A stretch of 64,000 nt of DNA from JAODBQ01 sp047602055 (GTDB lineage: Bacteria > Actinomycetota > Acidimicrobiia > Acidimicrobiales > Ilumatobacteraceae), in assembly GCA_047602055.1 (NCBI GenBank), contig JASGIG010000001.1, positions 2,356,001 to 2,420,000 on the forward strand, given 5' to 3'. The number at the start of each line of letters is the position of its first letter. Position 1 is the stretch's first letter. The position numbers were made by a program, and so were the translations under genes. Below are positions 1 to 9,934 of the stretch, in pieces. Below the pieces are notes generated by a model. The model was given only the letters and a program-made list of their open reading frames with translations. It made no database searches and had not been told where the DNA came from.

Positions 1-1
1 G

Positions 2-304
2 ACGCCGCTGCAACGCCACATGACGACGGAGGAGATGCGCGCCCTGGGCTGGACCGACGACGAGGGCAACACCGTCGCCGGGTTCAAGACGCCCGAGCAG
101 GGTGCCGCCACCACGGTGTGGGCGGCGACGTCGCCGCAGCTCGACGACCTCGGCGGCGTCTACTGCGAGGACTGCGACGTCGCCGTGCTCGACGACGAGC
201 CGACGTCGCGCCGTGGCGTGCGCACCTGGGCGATCGATCCGAGCGAGGCGGCGCGCCTGTGGGCGCTGTCGGCCGAGCTCACCGGGGTCGACGCGTTCGC
301 CTGA
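2..304 (+). CDS. Short-chain dehydrogenase/reductase, C-terminal part
   Basis: The reading frame is open from the window edge, so only about the last 100 residues are visible. The tail pattern FKTPEQGAATTVW followed by GGVYCEDC is typical of SDR enzymes of the retinol-dehydrogenase/WWOX-like group, where it follows the catalytic Rossmann domain. The nucleotide-binding motif and the YxxxK active site lie upstream of the window. Substrate cannot be assigned. Confidence 0.75.
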   Translation, partial: TPLQRHMTTEEMRALGWTDDEGNTVAGFKTPEQGAATTVWAATSPQLDDLGGVYCEDCDVAVLDDEPTSRRGVRTWAIDPSEAARLWALSAELTGVDAFA

Positions 305-416
305 GCTTGTTCGTGCTCCGGTCGTGGCAAAGCCCCTCCCTCCGCCTGCCGTGCTCGCCGCCTCCGCTTCGCTTCGGCGCTCGCCGCGCTGAACGATGCT
401 GCCGCGGCCGCTCGGC

Positions 417-1112
417 TCAGAGCGTCAGCAGCTCCTCGAAGAAGCCGCCGATCTGGCGGTCGGGGTCGGTGAGGCGGATCTCGAGGATCCAGTGGCCGAC
501 CCGGCCGGACGGATCGAGGCGGCGCATCGGCAGGGTGCTGCCGGTGGCGATCACCGAGCCGATCTGCTCGCCGTCGAAGTTCTCGTGCGGGAACTCGCCG
601 ACGAGGTGACCGCAGTGCCAGTTGCCGTAGGTCCAGCCGGCCTGCTCGGCGAGCCCGACGACGTGTCCGTACAGCTGCTCGCCCGTGAGGTCGGGGTGCT
701 CGGCGAAGAACCGCTTGCCGGCGTCGAACACCGTCTGCAGGTCGGCGCACAGCCGGTGCTTCACCGGGTCGTCGCCGAGCACCCAGGTCCGCCCGAAGTC
801 CGCCTCCCAACCGTCGAAGATCGGGCCGAAGTCGGCGAAGACGATGTCGTCGTCGCCGATGGTCCGGTCCGGCGGGTTCTCCTGGTACGGGAGCAGCGTG
901 TTCGGCCCGGAGCGGACGATGCGCTTGTGCCAGTGCTTGCGGACCCCGAAGCGCTCGGCGGCGAGGTCGGTGATCGCCCGGCTGGCCTCCTTGTCGGTGA
1001 CGTCGGCGCGGACGATGCCGGACGTCGTCACGGCGGTGAACAGCTCGGCCGCGCGGGCCTGGGCGTCGAGCAGCTCGCGGCTGCGGGTGCCCTCGTCGAC
1101 GATCGCACTCAT
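417..1112 (-). CDS. M24-family (Xaa-Pro aminopeptidase-like) protein
   Basis: A 231-aa protein starting at the ATG at 1112. It resembles the pita-bread catalytic domain of M24 metallopeptidases and lacks the N-terminal creatinase domain, so it is short for an aminopeptidase P. Putative metal ligands are the aspartates in DFGPIFDGWEADFGRTW, the histidine in GHLVGEFPHE and the glutamate in ILEIRLTD. The family either removes N-terminal residues before proline or acts on C-N bonds as in creatinase. It is divergent from the aldehyde dehydrogenase at 1198 and shares an 85-bp intergenic region with a palindromic site. Peptidase versus non-peptidase activity is unresolved. Confidence 0.75.
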   Translation of the reverse strand: MSAIVDEGTRSRELLDAQARAAELFTAVTTSGIVRADVTDKEASRAITDLAAERFGVRKHWHKRIVRSGPNTLLPYQENPPDRTIGDDDIVFADFGPIFDGWEADFGRTWVLGDDPVKHRLCADLQTVFDAGKRFFAEHPDLTGEQLYGHVVGLAEQAGWTYGNWHCGHLVGEFPHENFDGEQIGSVIATGSTLPMRRLDPSGRVGHWILEIRLTDPDRQIGGFFEELLTL

Positions 1113-1143
1113 GGGCCGTGACGCTACGTCCGGCAACCGCGCG

Positions 1144-1162
1144 ATAGTTGACCATCGACTAT
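1144..1162. promoter_or_regulatory. Near-palindromic operator candidate
   Basis: ATAGTTGACCATCGACTAT forms an imperfect inverted repeat (ATAGT...ACTAT) between the divergent M24 gene and aldehyde dehydrogenase. A related sequence, TTGACCAATGGCTA, recurs in the other divergent region near 3070. Placement and symmetry suggest a repressor or activator site; no cognate regulator is visible nearby. Confidence 0.35.
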
Positions 1163-1197
1163 GCCGGCCGGACGGCCGGTGGAACGGGGGTTCCGAG

Positions 1198-2691
1198 ATG
1201 AGTACCGCGACGATCGATCGCAAGGTCGAGGAGTTCACGAAGACGACGCATCGGCTGTTCATCGGCGGCCAGTGGGTGGACGCCGCGTCGGGGGAGACGT
1301 TCACGACGCCGAACCCGGCGTCGGGCGCCGATCTGGCCACGGTGGCCGCTGGCGGCGCGGAGGACATCGACCGCGCCGTGCGTGCCGCCCGCAAGGCGTT
1401 CGACGACGGCCCGTGGGGGCGGATGACGCCGTCGGAGCGCGGCCGCATCGTGTGGCGCATCGGCGACCTGATCCTCGAGCACCTCGAGGAGCTGGCCCAG
1501 CTGGAGTCGCTGGACAACGGCAAGCCGCTCGCCGTCGCCCGCGCCGCCGACGTGCCGCTGGCGGCCGACCTGTTCCACTACATGGCTGGCTGGGCGACGA
1601 AGATCGAGGGCAACACGATCAACATCTCGGTGCCGTACGCACCGGGCGCGCAGTTCCACGCCTACACGCTGCGTGACCCGATCGGCGTCGTCGGCCAGAT
1701 CATCCCGTGGAACTTCCCGCTGCTGATGGCCGCGTGGAAGCTCGGCCCGGCGCTGGCCACGGGCAACTGCGTCGTGCTCAAGCCGGCCGAGCAGACGCCG
1801 CTGTCGGCGCTGAAGCTGGCCGAGCTGATCGCCGACGCCGGCGTGCCCGACGGTGTCGTCAACGTCGTCACCGGCTTCGGCGAGACCGCCGGCGCCCCGC
1901 TGGCCGCCCACGACGGCGTCGACAAGATCGCGTTCACCGGCTCGACCGAGGTCGGCAAGATGATCGTCCAGGCTGCCACCGGCAACCTCAAGAAGGTCAC
2001 GCTGGAGCTTGGCGGCAAGAGCCCGAACGTGGTGTTCGCCGACGCCGACCCCGAGGCGGCGATCGCCGGCTCGGCCAACGCGATCTTCTTCAACCACGGC
2101 CAGTGCTGCGTCGCCGGCAGCCGGCTGTACGTCGAGGCCAGCCAGTTCGACGACGTGGTCAACGGCGTCGCCGAGATCGCCAGGTCGATCAAGGTCGGTG
2201 ACGGCTTCGCCGAGGGCACCCAGATGGGCCCGCTGGTCTCCGGCGAGCAGCTCGCCCGGGTGACCGGCTTCCTCGACTCCGGCCGGGCCGACGGCGCCGA
2301 GGTCGTCACCGGTGGCGGCCGGGTCGGCGACCGCGGCTACTTCGTCGAGCCGACGGTGATCACCAACACCCGTCCGGACATGAAGATCGTCCGCGAGGAG
2401 ATCTTCGGCCCGGTGGTCGTCGCCGCGCCGTTCCAGTCGCTCGACGAGGTCGCCGCCGTGGCCGACGACACCCCGTACGGGCTCGGCGCCGGCGTGTGGA
2501 CCCGTGACGTCTCCAAGGCGCATGCGATGGCCAAGCGCCTGCGCGCCGGCACCGTCTGGATCAACTGCTACAACGTCTTCGACGCCTCGCTGCCGTTCGG
2601 CGGCTACAAGCAGTCCGGCTGGGGCCGCGAGATGGGCCACCAGGTGCTCGAGGCCTACACCGAGGTCAAGTCGGTCTGCACCCAGCTGTGA
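1198..2691 (+). CDS. NAD(P)-dependent aldehyde dehydrogenase
   Basis: A 497-aa ALDH superfamily enzyme that oxidises an aldehyde to the carboxylate. The ATG at 1198 is chosen because the protein then begins in the usual ALDH N-terminus (LFIGGQWVDAASGETF). Visible landmarks are the PWNFPLLMAAWK substrate/NAD region, FTGSTEVGK, the catalytic glutamate in LELGGKSPN, and the nucleophile in FNHGQCCVAGSRL. The sequence style is of the phenylacetaldehyde/betaine-aldehyde group. Two more ALDHs follow within 3 kb, suggesting a catabolic locus; the substrate is not known. Confidence 0.92.
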   Translation: MSTATIDRKVEEFTKTTHRLFIGGQWVDAASGETFTTPNPASGADLATVAAGGAEDIDRAVRAARKAFDDGPWGRMTPSERGRIVWRIGDLILEHLEELAQLESLDNGKPLAVARAADVPLAADLFHYMAGWATKIEGNTINISVPYAPGAQFHAYTLRDPIGVVGQIIPWNFPLLMAAWKLGPALATGNCVVLKPAEQTPLSALKLAELIADAGVPDGVVNVVTGFGETAGAPLAAHDGVDKIAFTGSTEVGKMIVQAATGNLKKVTLELGGKSPNVVFADADPEAAIAGSANAIFFNHGQCCVAGSRLYVEASQFDDVVNGVAEIARSIKVGDGFAEGTQMGPLVSGEQLARVTGFLDSGRADGAEVVTGGGRVGDRGYFVEPTVITNTRPDMKIVREEIFGPVVVAAPFQSLDEVAAVADDTPYGLGAGVWTRDVSKAHAMAKRLRAGTVWINCYNVFDASLPFGGYKQSGWGREMGHQVLEAYTEVKSVCTQL

Positions 2692-2694
2692 CGG

Positions 2695-3066
2695 TCAGGC
2701 CGGGATGCCGGCGTCGAGCCAGGTGATCCACTGCCGCCAGTCGGCGGTGATCCACATCTCGGCGAGCAGGTCGCCGTCGAGGCGGACGTGGAGCATGCAG
2801 TGCGGCTGGATGGCCACCGAGGCGATCGTCGGGCCGGCGGACACGCGGGTGACGTCGAGCGGCGGGCGGAAGCCCTCGGCGGCCCAGCGTGCCTCGATCA
2901 GCGCGAGGTAGCCGGTGGCGTCGGTGGTCAGCCCGTCGAGGTGGACCCGGAAGTCGGGGTGCAGCGTCGCCTCGACGGACGGACCGGCACCGTCGACGGC
3001 GACCAGCGCGAGGTGCTGGCAGACGACGTCGACGACCCCGACGGACATCTTCTCGACAATAGTCAT
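2695..3066 (-). CDS. SnoaL-like/NTF2-fold small protein
   Basis: A 123-aa protein read from the ATG at 3066, three bases beyond the stop of the convergent ALDH. Its length and pattern (LVAVDGAGPSVEATLHPDFRVHLDG, then alternating beta-strand-like segments ending in EMWITADWRQW) fit SnoaL-like members of the NTF2 fold, a small alpha+beta barrel used by isomerases, hydrolases and binding proteins. It is divergent from the ALDH at 3094 with only about 27 bp between them, so both are probably controlled from the same site. Confidence 0.55.
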   Translation of the reverse strand: MTIVEKMSVGVVDVVCQHLALVAVDGAGPSVEATLHPDFRVHLDGLTTDATGYLALIEARWAAEGFRPPLDVTRVSAGPTIASVAIQPHCMLHVRLDGDLLAEMWITADWRQWITWLDAGIPA

Positions 3067-3083
3067 CGATTGACCAATGGCTA
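3059..3083. promoter_or_regulatory. Candidate operator between divergent genes
   Basis: ATAGTCATCGAT runs into TTGACCAATGGCTA. The second part matches the site at 1149-1160 (TTGACCATCGACTA) at most positions. It lies in the very short gap between the SnoaL-like gene and the second ALDH and overlaps the first codons of the former. A shared regulator for both ALDH promoters is an inference. Confidence 0.35.
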
Positions 3084-3093
3084 GGTTGTGGGC

Positions 3094-4518
3094 ATGCAGC
3101 ATGCGAAGCAGTTCTTCATCGACGGTGCCTGGGTCGACCCGCAGGGCAGCGAGACCCTGGCCGTGATCAACCCGGCCACCGAGCAGCCGATCACCGAGAT
3201 CGCGATGGGCACCGAGGCTGATGTCGATGCCGCCGTCGCTGCGGCCAAGGCTGCGTTCGAGACGTGGTCGCAGACGTCGGTGGAGGAGCGGCTGGCGCTG
3301 CTCGACCGGATCGTCGAGGTGTACCAGACGCGCATGGCCGAGATCGGCGAGACGATCAGCCAGGAGATGGGCGCCCCGCTGTCGATGGCGCTGCGCGCCC
3401 AGGCCGGCGCGGGCATCGGTCACTTCATGACCGCGCGGCGGGTGCTCGCCGAGTACCAGTTCGAGCGGGAGATGGGTACCACGCTGCTCGTCAAGGAGCC
3501 GATCGGCGTGTGCGCGCTGATCACCCCGTGGAACTGGCCGATCAACCAGATCGCCTGCAAGGTCGCCCCAGCGCTGGCCGCGGGTTGCACGATGGTGTTG
3601 AAGCCGTCCGAGGTCGCTCCGCTGAACGCGGTGATCTTCGCCGAGGTGCTCGAGGAGGCGGGCGTGCCGGCCGGCGTGTTCAACCTCGTCCACGGCGACG
3701 GGGTGACGGTGGGCGCCGCGCTATCGTCGCACCCCGACGTCGACATGGTCAGCTTCACCGGCTCGACGCGCGCCGGCGTCGAGGTGGCCAAGAACGCCGC
3801 GCCGACCGTCAAGCGCGTCGCCCAGGAGCTCGGTGGCAAGTCGGCGAACATCGTCCTCGACGACGCCGACCTGGCCACCGTCGTCGCCCGCGACATGAAC
3901 CTGATGTGCAACAACTCCGGGCAGTCGTGCAACGCCCCGTCGCGGATGCTCGTGCCGGCGGCGCGGATGGACGAGGCCGCGGCGATCGCCGCCGAGGCGG
4001 CGAGCAAGGTCGTCGTCGGCGACCCGAACGCCGAGACGACGCGCATCGGGCCGGTGGTCTCCGAGGTGCAGTTCAATCGCATCCAGGGGCTGCTGGAGAA
4101 GGGCCTGGCCGAGGGCGCCAAGCTGGAGGTCGGTGGTCCGGGCCGCCCGGACGGGCTCGACGCGGGCTACTTCGTCAAGCCGACCGTGTTCTCCCACGTC
4201 TCCAACGACATGACCATCGCCCGCGAGGAGATCTTCGGTCCGGTGATGGTGATGATCGGCTACGAGGACGACGACGACGCCGTGCGCATCGCCAACGACA
4301 CCGCCTACGGCCTGTCCGGTTACATCTCCGGCACGGGTGATCGCGCCAAGGCGATGGCCCGGCGGATCCGCAGCGGCAACGTGCACCTCAACGGTGCGCC
4401 CGGCGACCTCAACGCCCCGTTCGGCGGCTACAAGCAGTCCGGCAACGGCCGCGAATGGGGCGAGCACGGCATGGAGGAGTTCCTCGAGACGAAGGCGATC
4501 CTCGGCTACGGCGCCTGA
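3094..4518 (+). CDS. Aldehyde dehydrogenase family protein
   Basis: A 474-aa ALDH from the ATG at 3094; a GTG at 3088 would add two residues. It contains ITPWNWPINQIACK, FTGSTRAG, catalytic glutamate in QELGGKSAN and catalytic cysteine in NNSGQSCNAPSRM, with the usual PFGGYKQSGNGREWG C-terminus. It resembles the third ALDH (4557) more than the first, so the pair probably arose by duplication. The three ALDHs and the SnoaL-like gene form a likely substrate-specific oxidation locus. Confidence 0.92.
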   Translation: MQHAKQFFIDGAWVDPQGSETLAVINPATEQPITEIAMGTEADVDAAVAAAKAAFETWSQTSVEERLALLDRIVEVYQTRMAEIGETISQEMGAPLSMALRAQAGAGIGHFMTARRVLAEYQFEREMGTTLLVKEPIGVCALITPWNWPINQIACKVAPALAAGCTMVLKPSEVAPLNAVIFAEVLEEAGVPAGVFNLVHGDGVTVGAALSSHPDVDMVSFTGSTRAGVEVAKNAAPTVKRVAQELGGKSANIVLDDADLATVVARDMNLMCNNSGQSCNAPSRMLVPAARMDEAAAIAAEAASKVVVGDPNAETTRIGPVVSEVQFNRIQGLLEKGLAEGAKLEVGGPGRPDGLDAGYFVKPTVFSHVSNDMTIAREEIFGPVMVMIGYEDDDDAVRIANDTAYGLSGYISGTGDRAKAMARRIRSGNVHLNGAPGDLNAPFGGYKQSGNGREWGEHGMEEFLETKAILGYGA

Positions 4519-4556
4519 CCGTCACGCCCGATCGGGCGGCTGAGTACGATCGGCGC

Positions 4557-5984
<1,428 letters not shown>

Positions 5985-5991
5985 GTCGCAG

Positions 5992-6495
5992 TCAGAGCAG
6001 ACCGGCGACGTAGTTGGCTTGGCCGAGGTGCTGGAAGCAGTCCTCGGCCACGCTGACGATCCGCACCGCCACGGTCACCGGCGGGTCCCAGCGGCGGTCG
6101 ATGATCTCGTCCAGCCGTGACGAGGTGATCCCGCCGAGCAGCTCGACGGTCATCGCCTGCACGCCGGCCTGGTAGCCGGCGAGCAGGTCGGTGCCGTCGA
6201 AGCGGGTCTGGTCGACCTGCTCGGACGTGAACCCGTAGCCGTGCGCCGCCGGCGGGAACGGCAGCGCGAGGCGCTCGTACCAGCCGCCGGCGATCCACAC
6301 CTGCTCGCGCTCGGCGATCTCCGAGAGGTGGTCGTCCTGGACGCGCAGCAGGTGCCAGACCAGCCAGCCGATCGGGTTGCCGACGCCGCCCGGCCGCACG
6401 TTCAGGTGATCGGCCGGCACCGACGAGAGCAGCCCGCGGACACCTTCGTCGATCCGTCCGAACGCATCCAGCAAGACCTCGTTCGTCGTCGCCAT
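5992..6495 (-). CDS. DinB-family (DUF664-like) protein
   Basis: A 167-aa four-helix-bundle protein of the DinB/YfiT superfamily. These proteins bind a divalent metal through three histidines; candidates here lie in WLVWHLLRVQDDH and EDCFQHLGQ. In actinobacteria, relatives include mycothiol- or bacillithiol-dependent S-transferases and detoxification proteins. It is convergent with the third ALDH (7 bp between stops). No specific reaction can be assigned. Confidence 0.75.
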   Translation of the reverse strand: MATTNEVLLDAFGRIDEGVRGLLSSVPADHLNVRPGGVGNPIGWLVWHLLRVQDDHLSEIAEREQVWIAGGWYERLALPFPPAAHGYGFTSEQVDQTRFDGTDLLAGYQAGVQAMTVELLGGITSSRLDEIIDRRWDPPVTVAVRIVSVAEDCFQHLGQANYVAGLL

Positions 6496-6584
6496 GAGCC
6501 GACGCTACTGGCTGGCGCCGCGTCGGCGCTCGACGCGAGCCGGGCCGTACGGGCGGCCTGAAACGCTTCCCGAGCTTCGCGGAC

Positions 6585-7226
6585 ATGTCGTCGAGCAAGC
6601 GGTGCGACATGGAGGTTGCGGTGCGGGAGACGTCTGACGAGGCCAAGTTCAGATCGGCGTACGAGGCGCATGCGCGAGCCGTGTTGGGCTATGCGCTTCG
6701 ACGCACGGCAACGCCGGCGGATGCCGCCGATGTCGTCGCCGAGACCATGTTGACGGCGTGGCGGCGGCTTGCCGTCCTGCCGGACGAACCGGAGACCGTG
6801 CTGTGGCTTTACGGCGTCGCCCGGAACGTCATCGCCAACGGCGGCCGCGCTCACCGACGGCAACGACGTCTCGTCGAGAAGCTCCGCTCGCAGCTCGACG
6901 AGGTGCTCGAGGACCCTGCGCTGGCGGACCCTGCGCTGGCCGCTCAGGTCACCGCGGCGATGAAGTCGCTGACCGCGGTTGAGCACGAGGTGCTGACACT
7001 GACGGCAGCGGAGCAACTCGCTCCGGCAGAGATCGCCGTCGTGCTCGACATGAATCAGAACACGGTGCGCACGCACCTGCACCGAGCACGCAGGAAGATG
7101 CGGTCGGCGCTCACAGCAGACGCGTCGGAGCAGTCCACGACAGGTTCGAAACGCTCCGGCGGCGCCGGACATGAACGAGCGGAGAGACAGTCTCTCCGCT
7201 TCGACCGAGCTCTGGGAGCCCAGTGA
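6585..7226 (+). CDS. ECF-type RNA polymerase sigma factor
   Basis: Up to 213 aa; an ATG at 6609 (MEVAVRETSDEAKF) is an equally good start. Region sigma-2 is seen as YEAHARAVLGYALRRTATPADAADVVAETMLTAW, with WLYGVARNVIANGGR completing it. Region sigma-4 is VEHEVLTLTAAEQLAPAEIAVVLDMNQNTVRTHLHRARRKMR, a helix-turn-helix recognising the -35 element. The stop overlaps the start of the next gene (TGATG), typical of sigma/anti-sigma operons. A DPALA repeat lies in the linker. Confidence 0.88.
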   Translation: MSSSKRCDMEVAVRETSDEAKFRSAYEAHARAVLGYALRRTATPADAADVVAETMLTAWRRLAVLPDEPETVLWLYGVARNVIANGGRAHRRQRRLVEKLRSQLDEVLEDPALADPALAAQVTAAMKSLTAVEHEVLTLTAAEQLAPAEIAVVLDMNQNTVRTHLHRARRKMRSALTADASEQSTTGSKRSGGAGHERAERQSLRFDRALGAQ

Positions 7227-8242
7227 TGAACGACGAAGAGATCGACCGTCTCGTAGCCCGGTCGACGTACAGCGACACCGACGTCCGATCACTGGACCTG
7301 CGACTCGGGGAGGCCGACCTGCTGGAGAACATCATGAACAGCCCCGCCCCGACCATCGAATCGCCGCAGCCGGTCCGGCCACGGCCGGCACGCCGCCGGA
7401 GGAAGCTGTTCGCCGGTCTTGCGGTCGGCGTCGTCGTCGCCACGGGGGCCGGGGCGGCGTATGCGGTCGTCTCGAACCGGCTCGGCCCGGGTCAGGCCGA
7501 GCTCGTGGACGGACTGGCCTGCGGCATCGGCTCCGAGAACGCCCGCCTCGTTGCCAGCGCCACCAGCGCCGGACGCACCGTCGAGTACTGGACGGTGGAC
7601 GGCCCCGATTCCTCCGGGGATCTCCTGTTCGACAGTGGCGGGGCCTTCGGCGGCGGCGGCTGCGGTCCGACGAGCCGAGCGGTCGTCCACCCGCAGCTGC
7701 CGTGGGCCAACTACACCCTCGCCGTCGACCCACGAGACGGCACCGGACTCGGTCACTTCGTGTTCTTCGGACAGGCGCCCGTTGGCACCGCTGCCGTCGA
7801 CATCGTGACCACCGGCGGGACGATTCGCGTCGACGTCACCTCACCCGACGGCTACTTCGTGGTCCTTGCCGACCTGCCGGTCGAGTCCGCGCTGCCGCCG
7901 AGCCCCTCGCCGGTGGAGGACGTGTTCCGCCGAGTGGACGCATACGGAGCAGACGGAGGCTTCTCCTCGGCTCCGGCGGTCTCAACTAGTGTCCTGCGTC
8001 ATAGGTTCATTAAGTATTTCTTGAGACTGTCGAGGATTTGGTCGGCGGTCTTGTGCCAGACGAACGGTCGTGGGTTGTCGTTCCAGGCGGTGATCCATGT
8101 GTTGAGGTCGGTGGTGAGCGCAGTGATCGAGCGGTGCGCTGAGCGTTTCAGCATCTTGTTGGTCAGCTCGGCGAACCAGCGCTCGACGAGGTTCATCCAC
8201 GACGATGAGGTTGGGGTGAAGTGGAACATGAACCTCGGGTGA
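7226..8242 (+). CDS. Membrane-anchored putative anti-sigma partner, 3' end displaced by IS630
   Basis: Translation begins at the ATG at 7226, overlapping the sigma-factor stop. The first 85 residues are cytoplasmic (NDEEIDRLVARST, an RRRRK stop-transfer patch). One TM helix follows (LFAGLAVGVVVATGAGAAYAVV), then an extracytoplasmic domain with GGGGCGPTSRAVVHPQLPWANY. Position and topology suggest an anti-sigma factor or sigma-linked sensor; no ZAS motif is seen. The IS630 insertion at the TA at 7987-7988 comes after codon 254. Joining the flanks restores a stop at 9160-9162 after ten more codons, so only the C-terminal tip is replaced by about 84 IS-encoded residues. Confidence 0.65.
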   Translation: MNDEEIDRLVARSTYSDTDVRSLDLRLGEADLLENIMNSPAPTIESPQPVRPRPARRRRKLFAGLAVGVVVATGAGAAYAVVSNRLGPGQAELVDGLACGIGSENARLVASATSAGRTVEYWTVDGPDSSGDLLFDSGGAFGGGGCGPTSRAVVHPQLPWANYTLAVDPRDGTGLGHFVFFGQAPVGTAAVDIVTTGGTIRVDVTSPDGYFVVLADLPVESALPPSPSPVEDVFRRVDAYGADGGFSSAPAVSTSVLRHRFIKYFLRLSRIWSAVLCQTNGRGLSFQAVIHVLRSVVSAVIERCAERFSILLVSSANQRSTRFIHDDEVGVKWNMNLG

Positions 8243-9131
8243 GCGAGCAGCCAATCGCGGATCGCTGGGGTCTTGTGCGTGCTCGAGTTGTCCAACACGA
8301 CATGCACCGTGAGATCGGCTGGGACGGACGCGTCGATGAGGTCGAGGAACTTGCGGAACTCGACCGCCCGATGCTGGGGTCGGGTCTGGTGCACGACCTG
8401 GCCGGTGGCCAGGTTCAGCGCGGCGAACAGATCGGTGACGCCGTGGCGCTTGTAGTCGTGGGTGCGGCGTTCGACCTGGCCGGGGCGCATCGGCAGTGAC
8501 GGCTGAGTGCGGTCGAGCGCTTGGATGCTGGTCTTCTCGTCGACGCACATCACGACGGCGTGTTCTGGCGGGTTCATGTACAGGCCGACGACATCGCGGA
8601 CCTTGTCGACGAACTGCGGGTCCTCGGACAGCTTGAACGTGTCGGTCAACCACGGCTTCAACCCGAACGCCCGCCAGATCCGCCCCACCGACGACGCCGA
8701 GATCCCCGACCTTGCGGCCAGATCACGCGTCGACCAATGCGTCGCGTCCGTCGGGCGGTCCTCAAGGGTGCGCACGATCACCGCTTCGACCTCGTCATCG
8801 GTGATCGAACGCGGCGCTCCCGGCCGCGGGTCATCGGGCAGACCATCCAGACCGCGTTCGATGAACCGCCTACGCCACTTCACCACCGTCGCCTGATTCA
8901 CCCCGACCTTGTCAGCGACCTCGTTGTTCGACAACCCGTCCGCGGCGAGCAACACGATCCGCGCCCGCTGCGCGATCGAGTGCGGCGCCGTCGGCCGCTT
9001 CGACCAACGCACCAGCACCTCACGATCCTCATCAGACACCACGATCGGAACTTTCGGACGACCACGACCTGCCACCCACCGATCGTACTCCCAACCACTC
9101 ACCAACGCGAGCTATCCCTGACGCAGGACAC
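7989..9131 (-). mobile_element. Complete IS630-family insertion sequence
   Basis: A 1143-bp element with terminal inverted repeats GTGTCCTGCGTCA / TGACGCAGGACAC. It is flanked by the TA dinucleotide (7987-7988 and 9132-9133) that IS630/mariner elements duplicate on insertion. It contains one intact transposase gene. Its ends are perfect, so the insertion appears recent. Confidence 0.93.
7999..9105 (-). CDS. IS630-family DDE transposase
   Basis: A 368-aa protein occupying nearly the whole element. The N-terminus has a helix-turn-helix (LSNNEVADKVGVNQATVVKWRRRF) and a second HTH-like segment (LAARSGISASSVGRIWRAFG). The catalytic triad is visible as CVDEKT, VLDNSSTHK and NLVERWF, the D-D-E arrangement of IS630/Tc1-mariner enzymes. 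No frameshift is seen, so the element could be active. Confidence 0.93.
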   Translation of the reverse strand: MVSGWEYDRWVAGRGRPKVPIVVSDEDREVLVRWSKRPTAPHSIAQRARIVLLAADGLSNNEVADKVGVNQATVVKWRRRFIERGLDGLPDDPRPGAPRSITDDEVEAVIVRTLEDRPTDATHWSTRDLAARSGISASSVGRIWRAFGLKPWLTDTFKLSEDPQFVDKVRDVVGLYMNPPEHAVVMCVDEKTSIQALDRTQPSLPMRPGQVERRTHDYKRHGVTDLFAALNLATGQVVHQTRPQHRAVEFRKFLDLIDASVPADLTVHVVLDNSSTHKTPAIRDWLLAHPRFMFHFTPTSSSWMNLVERWFAELTNKMLKRSAHRSITALTTDLNTWITAWNDNPRPFVWHKTADQILDSLKKYLMNL

Positions 9132-9148
9132 TAGCCGATGCTCGCGGA

Positions 9149-9934
9149 TCAGTCGTCGGTGACCGTGTCGATCGCGGCGCGCACGAGCTCGATGAAGCCC
9201 GCTCGTTCGGCGCGCTCGGGCTGGTCGGTTCGCTGCCATCCGACGGCTGACAGCAGCTCGGCGAGGTCGTCGACGGTCGTCGGACCGCTCGCCGGCTCGC
9301 CGACCGCGGCGACGCGCCGCCTGAACTGCTCGCGGGCGTGCTCGCCGCCGGGTGTCACCGTCGAGAAGCTGGCAGCGAGCCGGCTTCCGCTGGCGGCGAT
9401 GCCGGCCAACGACGCCAGCACGGCGGCGACGACATCTCGATCGAGATAGGCGATGACGCCTTCGAGCGTGAACAGTGCACGCGTGCCCGGATCGAACCCG
9501 GCGTCGAGCAGGCGTGCACCGACGTCGCCACGGCCGAAGTCGGCCGGCACGAACGTCACCGTCGACGCGTCGATCGCCAGACGGGCCAGCCGTGCCCGCT
9601 TGTCGCGCTGGGTGTCGGGGTGGTCGAGCTCGTACCAGCGCACCCCCGGCGCCCGGTAGCGCAAGGCTCGTGCGTCGTAGCCGGCGGCGCCGACGACGAT
9701 CTGCGTCACGCCGTCGCCGATCGCCCGGACCACGGATCGATCGAAGAACCGAGTGCGGGCGCGGAGGTAGTCGACCATCCGCGGCGTCGTCGTCGACACG
9801 TCCACGTCACCTGCCACGTCGGCCATGAGCCGATCGTCCAGCGTCGCCTCGGCGTAGTCGGCGGGCTCGCGATCGAAGCCCAGGCGCAGCGCGGCGACGC
9901 GCTGCGCGGTGACCGACGCCTGACCGTCGATCAC
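9149..9934 (-). CDS. Class I SAM-dependent methyltransferase (TIGR00027/LCMT-like)
   Basis: A 261-aa protein starting at the GTG at 9934, which overlaps the stop of the LLM gene (GTGA). Features typical of the actinobacterial TIGR00027 family are RARTRFFDRSV, the SAM-binding segment QIVVGAAGYDARALRYRAPGVRWYELDHPDTQ, and LEGVIAYLDRDVV. Members methylate carboxyl or other groups of small molecules; the substrate is unknown. Its 3' end nearly touches the IS630-interrupted convergent gene, whose ancestral stop at 9162 overlapped it. It is translationally coupled to the upstream oxidoreductase. Confidence 0.8.
   Translation of the reverse strand: MIDGQASVTAQRVAALRLGFDREPADYAEATLDDRLMADVAGDVDVSTTTPRMVDYLRARTRFFDRSVVRAIGDGVTQIVVGAAGYDARALRYRAPGVRWYELDHPDTQRDKRARLARLAIDASTVTFVPADFGRGDVGARLLDAGFDPGTRALFTLEGVIAYLDRDVVAAVLASLAGIAASGSRLAASFSTVTPGGEHAREQFRRRVAAVGEPASGPTTVDDLAELLSAVGWQRTDQPERAERAGFIELVRAAIDTVTDD

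Noticed and set aside
1159..2640. Long open frames opposite the aldehyde dehydrogenases and other high-GC genes
   Set aside because: They lack family motifs, are arginine/alanine/histidine-rich and mirror the GC-rich third positions of real genes; treated as antisense shadows.
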